A stretch of DNA of 8,482 nt from contig JASIGD010000102.1 in the NCBI GenBank assembly GCA_030045295.1, positions 1-8,482 of the forward strand. The letters run 5' to 3'. Shown one piece after another: positions 1 to 5,742 of this stretch (the stretch's first letter is position 1; each line of letters opens with the position of its first letter). Below the pieces are notes generated by a model. It was not told where the DNA came from. It did no database searches and saw nothing but the letters and a program-made list of their open reading frames with translations. Source of the DNA: Streptosporangiaceae bacterium (GTDB lineage: Bacteria > Actinomycetota > Actinomycetes > Streptosporangiales > Streptosporangiaceae). A program made the position numbers and the translations under genes.

Positions 1-339
1 GCGGCGGAGAACGTCGCGGAGAGCCTGCAGCGCGGCATGCGGGTGATCGTCTCGGGGCGGCTGCGGCAGCGGTCGTATGAGACCAGGGAAGGCGAGAAGC
101 GCACCGTCTACGAGATCGAGGTGGACGACGTGGGGCCCTCGCTGCGGAACGCGTCGGCCAAGGTGAACCGGGTCGCCCGGTCCGGCGGGAATGGCGGCTA
201 CGGCAGCCAGGGCGGTGCCGGGCCGTCCGGCGGCGGCAGGCCGTCCGGCCAAGGCAGCTCGGGCGGCCACGGCGGCGCGGAGTCCGACCCGTGGGCCAGC
301 GACAGTCCGGGCGGCTACTCCGACGAGCCGCCATTCTAA
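1..339 (+). CDS. ssb: Single-stranded DNA-binding protein SSB (3' part)
   Basis: The reading frame is open from the first base, so the gene begins upstream of the window; 112 C-terminal residues are visible. The first ~60 residues are the end of the OB fold, with the family pattern [20 protein letters not shown], then [29 protein letters not shown] glycine/serine-rich flexible linker of about 35 residues follows, and the protein ends in the acidic tip DEPPF. That tip is the conserved hook by which bacterial SSB recruits replication and repair partners. The protein coats single-stranded DNA at forks and repair sites. It lies 64 bases upstream of rpsR in the conserved rpsF-ssb-rpsR-rplI order. 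The linker and the tip show this is the principal, full-length type of SSB and not a truncated paralogue. Confidence 0.96.
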   Translation, partial: AAENVAESLQRGMRVIVSGRLRQRSYETREGEKRTVYEIEVDDVGPSLRNASAKVNRVARSGGNGGYGSQGGAGPSGGGRPSGQGSSGGHGGAESDPWASDSPGGYSDEPPF

Positions 340-366
340 CCAGACGGATAATAAGGAACCGACCAT

Positions 367-383
367 CCCCGCTGAGAGCGGGG
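367..383 (+). promoter_or_regulatory. Perfect short hairpin between ssb and rpsR
   Basis: CCCCGCT and AGCGGGG form a perfect 7-base stem around the 3-base loop GAG, ending 7 bases before the AAGGAG ribosome site of rpsR. No T-run follows, so it is not a classic terminator. It could be an RNA processing or stability element, a partial terminator that lowers rpsR/rplI expression, or a site for autogenous control by ribosomal protein. The structure is seen; the role is inference. Confidence 0.45.
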
Positions 384-403
384 CTCTGCTAAGGAGCACC
401 ACG

Positions 404-640
404 ATGGCCAAGCCAGCAATACGCAAGCCGAAGAAAAAGGTATGCGTGTTCTGCCAGGAGCGAGTCGCGTACGTCGATTACAAGGACACCGCCTTGCTCC
501 GCAAGTACATCTCGGACCGCGGAAAGATCCGGGCCAGGCGAGTGACGGGTAACTGCACGCGCCATCAGCGGGATGTCGCGACCGCGATAAAGAACGCTCG
601 CGAGATGGCGCTGCTGCCGTACACGAGCACGGCACGCTGA
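404..640 (+). CDS. rpsR: 30S ribosomal protein bS18 (zinc-binding form)
   Basis: This encodes 78 residues, the usual bS18 length, and includes the family core [27 protein letters not shown] and the C-terminal [10 protein letters not shown]. bS18 binds the platform of the 30S subunit together with bS6. Cys14, Cys17, Cys51 and His54 (CVFC and CTRH) form a probable zinc site, so this is the zinc-containing (C+) paralogue. Many actinobacteria carry a second, cysteine-free copy expressed under zinc starvation; none is in this window. The ATG at 404 is chosen because AAGGAG at 391-396 lies 7 bases upstream and the basic [12 protein letters not shown] start matches the family. The frame is open further upstream, but that part overlaps ssb and is not S18-like. 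rplI follows 13 bases after the stop. Confidence 0.97.
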   Translation: MAKPAIRKPKKKVCVFCQERVAYVDYKDTALLRKYISDRGKIRARRVTGNCTRHQRDVATAIKNAREMALLPYTSTAR

Positions 641-653
641 GGGAGTCAGGCAG

Positions 654-1115
654 ATGAGTCGTACCCCGATGAAGCTCATCCTCACCCAAGAGGTGAGCGG
701 CCTGGGCGCACCCGGCGACGTGGTGGACGTGGCCAGCGGCTACGGCCGCAACTACCTGATTCCGCGCGGCCTCGCGATGCACTGGAGCCGCGGCGCGGAG
801 AAGCAGATCGAGCTGATCAAGCGGGCCAGGTCGGCCCGGGAGATCCGCGGCCTGGAGGACGCGAAGGCCGTGGCGGCGCGGCTCGAGGGGCTGCACGTGC
901 AGATGCGCCGGCGCGCGGGCGGCAGCGGCAGGCTGTTCGGCTCGGTCGGGCCCGCCGACATCGCCGCCGCAGTGCGCGAGGCGGGCGGCCCCGAACTCGA
1001 CCGGCGGCGTATCGAGGTCCGCGACCCGATCAAGACCCTCGGTTCGCACCAGGTCCGCGTCAGGCTGCACCCCGAGCTCAGCGCTCCGGTCGACATCGAG
1101 ATCGTCGCCAGCTAG
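654..1115 (+). CDS. rplI: 50S ribosomal protein bL9
   Basis: This encodes 153 residues against about 148 in relatives. The N-terminal domain carries the L9 signature ([34 protein letters not shown]) and binds 23S rRNA. A long charged connecting helix (~45-85) leads to the C-terminal domain with [13 protein letters not shown] and [17 protein letters not shown]. bL9 sits at the base of the L1 stalk and helps maintain reading frame. The ATG at 654 has GGGAG at 641-645, 8 bases upstream. A second ATG at 669 would give the more usual MKLIL start but has no ribosome site, so a five-residue extension (MSRTP) is preferred. The gene is co-transcribed with rpsR (13-base gap). Its TAG stop overlaps the TAG stop of the opposing small gene inside one CTAG. 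Confidence 0.96.
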   Translation: MSRTPMKLILTQEVSGLGAPGDVVDVASGYGRNYLIPRGLAMHWSRGAEKQIELIKRARSAREIRGLEDAKAVAARLEGLHVQMRRRAGGSGRLFGSVGPADIAAAVREAGGPELDRRRIEVRDPIKTLGSHQVRVRLHPELSAPVDIEIVAS

Positions 1116-1336
1116 TCGGCGGAACGCTCATCCCCGCCCGGCGGGCGGACCCGGTGCCGCTGGTCGCGGTAGCCCGATACGAGCCTGGCGAGCTCAGGGT
1201 CGATGTCGCTGACCATCGACCAGATGGCGGCCACCCGTGCCTCCAGGTCGGCCGTATCCGTGACCCTGCGGTCGGCCTCGAGCCGGTCGATGGCCTCGGC
1301 CACACGCCTGAGCGCGGCATCCTCAGTCGAACACAC
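1112..1336 (-). CDS. Small helical protein of unknown function, 74 aa
   Basis: I do not recognise the family. Starting at GTG (1336-1334), it encodes 74 residues with three predicted helices: about 5-22 ([17 protein letters not shown]), 28-44 ([17 protein letters not shown]) and 47-59 ([13 protein letters not shown]). A basic and then acidic hydrophilic tail follows. No signal peptide, membrane segment or metal site is visible. By my count about 86% of codons end in G or C, which in this genome supports real coding. Upstream, in the same frame, the sequence loses that character. No ribosome site precedes the GTG, but a TATCAT -10 hexamer ends 6 bases before it, so translation is probably leaderless. 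Convergence with rplI is tail to tail, with both TAG stops in one CTAG. Alternatively the frame is a chance opening; codon use and helix patterning argue against that. Confidence 0.6.
   Translation of the reverse strand: MCSTEDAALRRVAEAIDRLEADRRVTDTADLEARVAAIWSMVSDIDPELARLVSGYRDQRHRVRPPGGDERSAD
1134..1148. terminator. GC hairpin after rplI, candidate terminator
   Basis: CCGCCCG and CGGGCGG pair around a single central G (in practice a 6-base stem with loop GGC), 18 bases after the rplI stop. There is no T-tract, as is frequent for actinobacterial terminators. It lies inside the last codons of the opposing small gene, so it could end rplI transcripts, while the small gene's transcript would have to run through it. 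The symmetry is seen; terminator function is inferred. Confidence 0.35.
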
Positions 1337-1342
1337 GATCGG

Positions 1343-1348
1343 ATGATA
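1343..1348 (-). promoter_or_regulatory. Probable -10 element for the leaderless small gene
   Basis: On the minus strand, TATCAT is followed by six bases and then GTG. A transcript starting at the normal distance from the hexamer would therefore begin at, or within a base of, the start codon. This is the arrangement common for leaderless genes in actinobacteria. No good -35 hexamer is visible at 17-18 bases. Confidence 0.45.
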
Positions 1349-1433
1349 GCAGCCCTGCCGGCCTCGTGCACGTGCTTCTGCACGGCCGCCGAACATAGCC
1401 TCGCGATCACGCCGCTGTGGATAGCGGCTGTGG

Positions 1434-1452
1434 ATTTTTCCGGCCGAAAAAT
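1434..1452. repeat. A/T-tract inverted repeat upstream of dnaB
   Basis: ATTTTTC and GAAAAAT are perfect inverted arms separated by CGGCC. Another T-tract (GGTTTTTCTT, 1461-1470) follows. Runs of five T or A are rare in this GC-rich window, so the site stands out. It may be a protein-binding operator, a transcript hairpin, or an easily melted segment. Confidence 0.4.
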
Positions 1453-1728
1453 GCCCGTGAGGTTTTTCTTCCGCACAACCGGTGGATCGCATTCACCCAG
1501 CTAGCCGTCCTATGGCCTTATTCCCGCCGCGCCATTTCCACAGTTATTTCCCCAGGCTGCGCACAACGTGGTCGGCGTGTCTGCACATCTTGTCCCCACG
1601 GTCCTCCACCGGGCGGCTTGGTGCTGCGCGCGTCGAGCCGGAAAATGTCAGAGCCATCGGTTACAACAGTGTCAGGCGAAAGCAGGACCGCGTTCGTACC
1701 GCGTTCACTCACGGGGAGGCTGGGGCAG

Positions 1729-4473
1729 GTGAGCGTCACCGAGATCGCTCCCAGGAGCGACGACTTCGAGCGGACCCCACCGCACGACGTCGCCGCGGAG
1801 CAGTGCGTCCTGGGCGGGATGCTGCTCTCCAAGGACGCCATCTCAGACGTGATAGAGATGATCCGGTCGGTCGACCACTACCGGCCGGCGCACCAGCTGA
1901 TCCATGAGGCAATACTCGACCTGTACAGCCGGGGCGAGCCGGCCGATGCCATCACGGTCGCCAACGAGCTCACCAGGCGCGGCGAGATCGCCCGGGTCGG
2001 AGGCGGACCGTACCTGCATACGCTCATCGCCTCGGTGCCGACCGCCGCCAACGCCGGCTACTACGCGCGCATCGTCAGGGAGCGCGCGATCCTGCGTCGC
2101 CTGGTCGAGGCGGGCACCAGGATCGTGCAGTTCGGCTACGCCGGTGACGCCGACGCCGACGAGCTGGTGGACCGGGCCCAGGCCGAGGTGTACGCCGTCA
2201 CCGAGCGCCGCACGAGCGAGGACTACCATTCCCTGGCCGAGATCATGCCCGGCGCGCTGGACGAGATCGAGGCGATCGGCAGCCGCAGCGGGGTGCTCAC
2301 CGGCGTCCCGACCGGGTTCGCCGACCTGGACGCCCTCACCAACGGCCTCCACCCGGGCCAGATGATAGTGATCGCCGCCCGGCCCGCGGTAGGCAAGGCG
2401 CTGGCGCTCGACACCCCACTGCCGACGCCGACGGGCTGGACCACTATGGGCCAGGTCCAGGTCGGCGAGTACCTGATCGGCGCGGACGGCCAGCCGACGC
2501 GCGTGGTCGCGGCGACCGAGGTCATGTGCGGTCGTCCCTGCTACGAGGTGGAGTTCGACGACGGTACGGGCATCACTGCCGATGCCGAACATGAATGGAG
2601 AACGTCCACGCGGGCGGCGCGCCGGCAGCGCGCGGAGATCCGGCCTGCGTGGTACTGGACCAGGGAGTCAAGACTGCGCCTGCGCGCCGCGGATCAAGCG
2701 GCCCAGGCGGAACCGGACCGTTGCATTACGGCCGCTGAGTTGCCGATCACGGTCGGATCTGAGTTCAAAAACGTAATGCACACGGCCGGGCGCGGGGTCG
2801 GATTGGCCGGCGAAAGAATTTCCTTGGCTGCCGCGGGACTAAGCAGGTCTTACGTTGGGAAGGACCCGGCGTACTCTTCGAGACAAGCTTTGCTCGCAGC
2901 AATGAGCGAGCTGGCGGATCGGCCTAAGAACGCAGCTGCCACTGCCAAGCACAAAGACAAAGTGACGACCGCACAGATCGCGGGTACATTGCGCGACCCA
3001 GCGGACGGACGCCTCAACCATGCAGTCGCCGTCGCTAAACCGATTGTGCTGGCGACTAAAGACCTCCCGCTCCCGCCCTACACTCTCGGCATCTGGCTCG
3101 GCGACGGGGCCACCCAGTCTGACCGTGGACGGCCTTCGAGCGGGCTCAGGCGATGCCGAGCCTGCCATGATCACCACGGAACCGTACAGGCGATCCTCCG
3201 CAGCCTGGGGGTACTCGGCAATAAGCACGTCCCGGCACAATACCTGCGGGCCTCAGAAGAACAGCGTCGCGCTCTCCTGGCTGGATTGTTGGATAGCGAC
3301 GGCGCGGTGACCCCGGCAGGCTCAGTTCAATTCGCGGCCACCTCTTTCAGGCTGGCTACCGACGTGCGCGAACTGGTTGTATCGCTCGGATACCGGTGTG
3401 GCTGGTCAGAGAAGCGTGTCAGTGGCGCAACCGCTGCCTCCCCCATCGCGTACACGGTTACCTTTACCACGACCGATGATGTCTTCCGGCTGGAACGGAA
3501 GCGAGCCACTCACCAGGACCGCCGGCCGCGGGAAACGACGCCGCGGACACGCCAGCGATTTATCACGGCCGCGCGTCCAGTAGACAGCGTCCCTGTTCGC
3601 TGCGTGCAGGTAGACAGTTCTGATCAGATGTACCTGGCCGGTCGTTCCATGATTCCAACGCACAATTCCACCTTGGCGCTGGATTTCGCTCGCGCCGCTT
3701 CCATCAAGCACGACATACCTACGGTGCTGTTCAGCCTGGAGATGGGGCGGACCGAGATCACGATGCGGCTGCTGTCGGCCGAGGCGCGAGTGCCCCTGCA
3801 GACGATGCGGACCGGGCAGATGAACGACGACGACTGGACCCGGCTGGCCCGGCGGATGAGCGAGGTGGCCAACGCGCCCCTGTTCATCGACGACTCGCCG
3901 AACATGTCGCTGATGGAGATCAGAGCCAAGTGCCGTCGGCTCAAGCAGCGGCATGACCTGAAATTCGTCATCATCGACTATCTGCAGCTGATGTCCTCGC
4001 CTAAGCGCGTGGAGAACCGCCAGCAGGAAGTCTCCGAACTCTCACGGTCGCTCAAATTGCTGGCAAAGGAACTCGGTGTTCCGGTTGTCGCGTTGTCCCA
4101 GCTCAACCGCGGCCCCGAACAGCGCACGGACAAGAGACCCCTCTTGTCTGATTTGCGTGAATCGGGCAGCATTGAGCAGGATTCAGATGTTGTGATCCTT
4201 CTGCACCGCGAGGATGCCTATGAGAAGGAATCGCCGCGGGCAGGGGAGGCGGATTTCATCGTGGCCAAACATAGGAACGGCCCGACCGCGACCGTGACCG
4301 TGGCGTTCCAGAGTCATTACAGCCGCTTCGTCGACATGGCAAACGGGTTATCCCCGCGGCGGCGGGCGTGCGGCTTCTTGTTTGCGTCGGCCAACTCAGG
4401 TGATGCATCAAGCTCCGCGCGCATGTCATCTCTGAAGAATCCATCAGGATCCAGGTGTAAATCAGTCGATTGA
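1729..4473 (+). CDS. dnaB: Replicative DNA helicase DnaB, interrupted by an intein
   Basis: The precursor has 914 residues; removal of the intein leaves 491. DnaB is the hexameric 5'-3' helicase that unwinds DNA at the fork and recruits primase. The N-terminal domain covers about 14-116 (PPHDVAAEQCVLGGMLLSKDAI). The RecA-like ATPase begins near 187 (GVPTGFADLDALTNGLHPGQ). Walker A is split: RPAVGK ends at Lys223 and the intein fills 224-646. The Ser-Thr of GKST resumes at 647, then SLEMG (Glu671), Walker B VIIDYLQLM (Asp750), SQLNRGPEQR, DLRESGSIEQDSDVVILLHRED and KHRNGPTATVTVAFQ. The GTG at 1729 is chosen for GGGGAGG at 1713-1719 (9 bases away) and an N-terminus typical of relatives. An ATG at 1645 would add 28 residues but lacks a ribosome site and good codon use. 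The normal family end, FVDMA, is followed by ~43 unusual residues. Confidence 0.95.
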   Translation: MSVTEIAPRSDDFERTPPHDVAAEQCVLGGMLLSKDAISDVIEMIRSVDHYRPAHQLIHEAILDLYSRGEPADAITVANELTRRGEIARVGGGPYLHTLIASVPTAANAGYYARIVRERAILRRLVEAGTRIVQFGYAGDADADELVDRAQAEVYAVTERRTSEDYHSLAEIMPGALDEIEAIGSRSGVLTGVPTGFADLDALTNGLHPGQMIVIAARPAVGKALALDTPLPTPTGWTTMGQVQVGEYLIGADGQPTRVVAATEVMCGRPCYEVEFDDGTGITADAEHEWRTSTRAARRQRAEIRPAWYWTRESRLRLRAADQAAQAEPDRCITAAELPITVGSEFKNVMHTAGRGVGLAGERISLAAAGLSRSYVGKDPAYSSRQALLAAMSELADRPKNAAATAKHKDKVTTAQIAGTLRDPADGRLNHAVAVAKPIVLATKDLPLPPYTLGIWLGDGATQSDRGRPSSGLRRCRACHDHHGTVQAILRSLGVLGNKHVPAQYLRASEEQRRALLAGLLDSDGAVTPAGSVQFAATSFRLATDVRELVVSLGYRCGWSEKRVSGATAASPIAYTVTFTTTDDVFRLERKRATHQDRRPRETTPRTRQRFITAARPVDSVPVRCVQVDSSDQMYLAGRSMIPTHNSTLALDFARAASIKHDIPTVLFSLEMGRTEITMRLLSAEARVPLQTMRTGQMNDDDWTRLARRMSEVANAPLFIDDSPNMSLMEIRAKCRRLKQRHDLKFVIIDYLQLMSSPKRVENRQQEVSELSRSLKLLAKELGVPVVALSQLNRGPEQRTDKRPLLSDLRESGSIEQDSDVVILLHREDAYEKESPRAGEADFIVAKHRNGPTATVTVAFQSHYSRFVDMANGLSPRRRACGFLFASANSGDASSSARMSSLKNPSGSRCKSVD
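2398..3666 (+). mobile_element. Class 3 intein with LAGLIDADG endonuclease, in the DnaB P-loop
   Basis: These 423 residues lie between Lys223 and Ser647 of the precursor. Block A is ALALDTPLPTPTGW, starting with Ala instead of the usual Cys/Ser. Block B is TADAEHEW (His65, Trp67), block F VPVRCVQVD (Cys402), and block G is PTHN (Thr421, His422, Asn423), with Ser at +1. Ala1 plus Trp67/Cys402/Thr421 fits class 3 inteins, in which the block F Cys makes the first attack on the N-terminal junction. The endonuclease region has LAGLIDADG-type helices LGIWLGDG (230-237, Asp236) and LLAGLLDSDG (293-302, Asp299/Asp301). Only about 55 residues separate them, and a single cysteine knuckle CRACH (253-257) remains, which suggests an internal deletion. 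Residues ~105-186 appear extra. All residues needed for splicing seem present, so splicing is expected to work; homing activity is doubtful. Confidence 0.93.
4353..4366 (+). other. GC hairpin at the normal end of dnaB
   Basis: CCCGC and GCGGG form a 5-base stem around GGCG, about five codons after FVDMA, where relatives normally stop. It falls inside the unusual C-terminal extension. It may be a former 3'-untranslated hairpin now read as coding sequence. No T-tract follows. Confidence 0.25.
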
Positions 4474-4596
4474 CAGATATCTGGCGGGTAGGGACACGTG
4501 AATGGCTCGGGCTCCTGCGGCCGAATTAACGAGTCGGCTCATTAGATGGTTATTGGTCTGGGCGCAGGGCCGGTAGCCGCGCGCCGGGGGATGCTG

Positions 4597-5619
4597 TCAG
4601 GCGGCGGCGCGTTCGCCGGCGGCCCGGCGGCGCAGGCTCGAGTTCAGCAGCGCCGGGGGCAGGTACGCCTGGTCGAGCGTGCCGACGTCGGTGCCGGGCG
4701 GGACGATCTCGTCGATCCGGTCGAGGATCTCGTCGGTTAGCGTGACGCTGGCGCCGGCGAGCAGGTCGTCGAGCTGCTCCATCGTGTGCGGCCCGATGAT
4801 CGCGCTGGTCACCCCGGGATGGGCGATGGCGAATGCTATCGCCAGGTGCGTCATCGGCAGGCCCGCCTTCTCGGCGAGCGGGATAAGCCGCTCGACGGCG
4901 TCAAGGCGGCGCTCGTCGCTGAAAGCCTTGAAAAGGGCCGCGCGGCGCAGGTCGGTCTGCTGGCCTTTGCGGATGCGGCCGGTGAGCATGCCCTGTGCGA
5001 GGGGTCCCCACACGAGGATGCCCATCCCGTAGCGTTGCGCGATGGGCAGCACCTCGCGTTCGACGCCGCGGCTGAGGATCGAGTAAGGCGGCTGCTCGGT
5101 GCGGAACCGTTGCAGGCCGCGCCGCTCGGCAGTCCACTGGGCCTCGACGATGTCCGACGCGGGGGTCTGCGACGCCCCGATCGCGCGGACTTTGCCGCTG
5201 TGGATCAGGTCCGAGAGCGCCGAGAGCGTTTCCTCGATGTCGGTGCCGGGGTCCGGCCGGTGGACCTGGTAGAGGTCGATGTAATCGGTCTGCAGGCGGC
5301 GCAGCGAGTTCTCTGCCGCGGTCATGATCCAGCGCCGCGAGGTTCCCTGGTGGTTGGGATCGTCATCTGTCGGCCGGCTGAACTTGGTCGCGAGGACGAC
5401 GCTGTCGCGGCGCCCCTTCAGCGCCTTGCCCACGACCACTTCGGACTCGCCGTACGCGTCCGCGGTATCGATGAAGTTGATCCCCGCGTCCAGCGCCTTG
5501 TGGATGATGCGCACCGAGTCGTCGTGGTCGGGGTTGCCGATGGACGTGCCGAGCGCCAGTGCGCCGAGCGCGTAGGGGCTGACCTTGATGCCGGTCCGCC
5601 CGAGGGTGCGGTACTGCAT
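4597..5619 (-). CDS. Aldo/keto reductase, NADPH-dependent
   Basis: This encodes 340 cytoplasmic residues, the normal length for a single-domain (beta/alpha)8 aldo/keto reductase. The N-terminus MQYRTLGRTGIKVSPYALGALALG is typical. The catalytic tetrad is visible as Asp51 and Tyr56 (FIDTADAYG), Lys79 (LATKFS) and His120 (LYQVHRPD). The C-terminal cofactor-binding segment is SAIIGPHTMEQLDDLLAG (~273-290). Such enzymes reduce aldehydes and ketones with NADPH; the natural substrate cannot be told from sequence. By overall pattern it belongs with the YajO/YghZ/potassium-channel-beta-like reductases and not with the short AKR5 type. The ATG at 5619 has AGGAG on the minus strand, 5 bases upstream. 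It diverges from a TetR-family gene across 123 bases containing a palindrome, so repression by that regulator is likely. Confidence 0.92.
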   Translation of the reverse strand: MQYRTLGRTGIKVSPYALGALALGTSIGNPDHDDSVRIIHKALDAGINFIDTADAYGESEVVVGKALKGRRDSVVLATKFSRPTDDDPNHQGTSRRWIMTAAENSLRRLQTDYIDLYQVHRPDPGTDIEETLSALSDLIHSGKVRAIGASQTPASDIVEAQWTAERRGLQRFRTEQPPYSILSRGVEREVLPIAQRYGMGILVWGPLAQGMLTGRIRKGQQTDLRRAALFKAFSDERRLDAVERLIPLAEKAGLPMTHLAIAFAIAHPGVTSAIIGPHTMEQLDDLLAGASVTLTDEILDRIDEIVPPGTDVGTLDQAYLPPALLNSSLRRRAAGERAAA

Positions 5620-5681
5620 ACGGGCTCCTGGGGTTGCGGGCGAGACGTACGGGCGTCCTGTTTGCCTTACCCTGAATTTAA

Positions 5682-5725
5682 CCGGAACGCCTTTCCGGAA
5701 CTATACGGAAAGCTTCTGCGGAAGG
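5682..5725. promoter_or_regulatory. Palindromic operator in the AKR/TetR divergent region
   Basis: CTTTCCG (5691-5697) and CGGAAAG (5706-5712) form a 22-base inverted repeat with an 8-base spacer, a suitable size for a TetR dimer. CGGAA occurs four times, starting at 5683, 5696, 5706 and 5719; the steps are 13, 10 and 13 bases. TTGCCTT (5662-5668) is also mirrored by AAGGCAA (5722-5728). The array sits just upstream of the tetR ribosome site and between both start codons, so it could control both genes. The -10/-35 elements could not be placed reliably. Confidence 0.6.
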
Positions 5726-5742
5726 CAAGTTGAAGGAGCGCC

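Larger units (their letters stand above)
1337..1728. promoter_or_regulatory. Regulatory region upstream of dnaB
   Basis: This 392-base stretch contains no convincing gene. It is lower in GC than its surroundings and carries several A/T tracts. Visible elements are the -10 of the small minus-strand gene (1343-1348), an inverted repeat ATTTTTC-N5-GAAAAAT (1434-1452), and a DnaA-box-like CTATCCACA on the minus strand (1416-1424). A weaker match lies 13 bases on (1429-1437), and TTGTCCCCA lies at 1590-1598. The dnaB reading frame stays open leftwards to 1417, but the translated sequence has no family resemblance and has mixed third positions. I could not place the dnaB promoter with confidence. 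Confidence 0.4.

Noticed and set aside
191..403. Longer S18 starting at 191 inside ssb
   Set aside because: It overlaps ssb out of frame and is low-complexity; the S18 family starts at MAKP with AAGGAG upstream of 404.
336..1070. Long minus-strand frame opposite rpsR and rplI
   Set aside because: It is a high-GC mirror of the two ribosomal protein genes; the product has no recognisable domain.
1417..1728. Leftward extension of the dnaB frame to an ATG at 1417 (104 more residues)
   Set aside because: The translated extension lacks family similarity and G/C-ending codon preference and crosses regulatory-looking DNA; GTG 1729 has a strong ribosome site.
1337..1728. Chromosomal replication origin upstream of dnaB
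   Set aside because: Too few good DnaA boxes, and there is no dnaA or dnaN beside it; weak matches are near chance expectation.
3120..3310. Frameshift inside the endonuclease (alternative frame open from 3020 to 3310)
   Set aside because: The main frame keeps GVLGNKHVP and LLAGLLDSDG intact downstream, so an in-frame deletion explains the short spacing better.
2398..3666. Reading the intein as a separate endonuclease gene or as a disruption that inactivates dnaB
   Set aside because: The frame is continuous through both junctions and the splicing residues are present, so a single spliced precursor is the simplest reading.
4474..4596. Gene or terminator between dnaB and the aldo/keto reductase gene
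   Set aside because: Only a 10-base palindrome CAGATATCTG just after the dnaB stop is visible; no stem with a T-tract and no coding signal.
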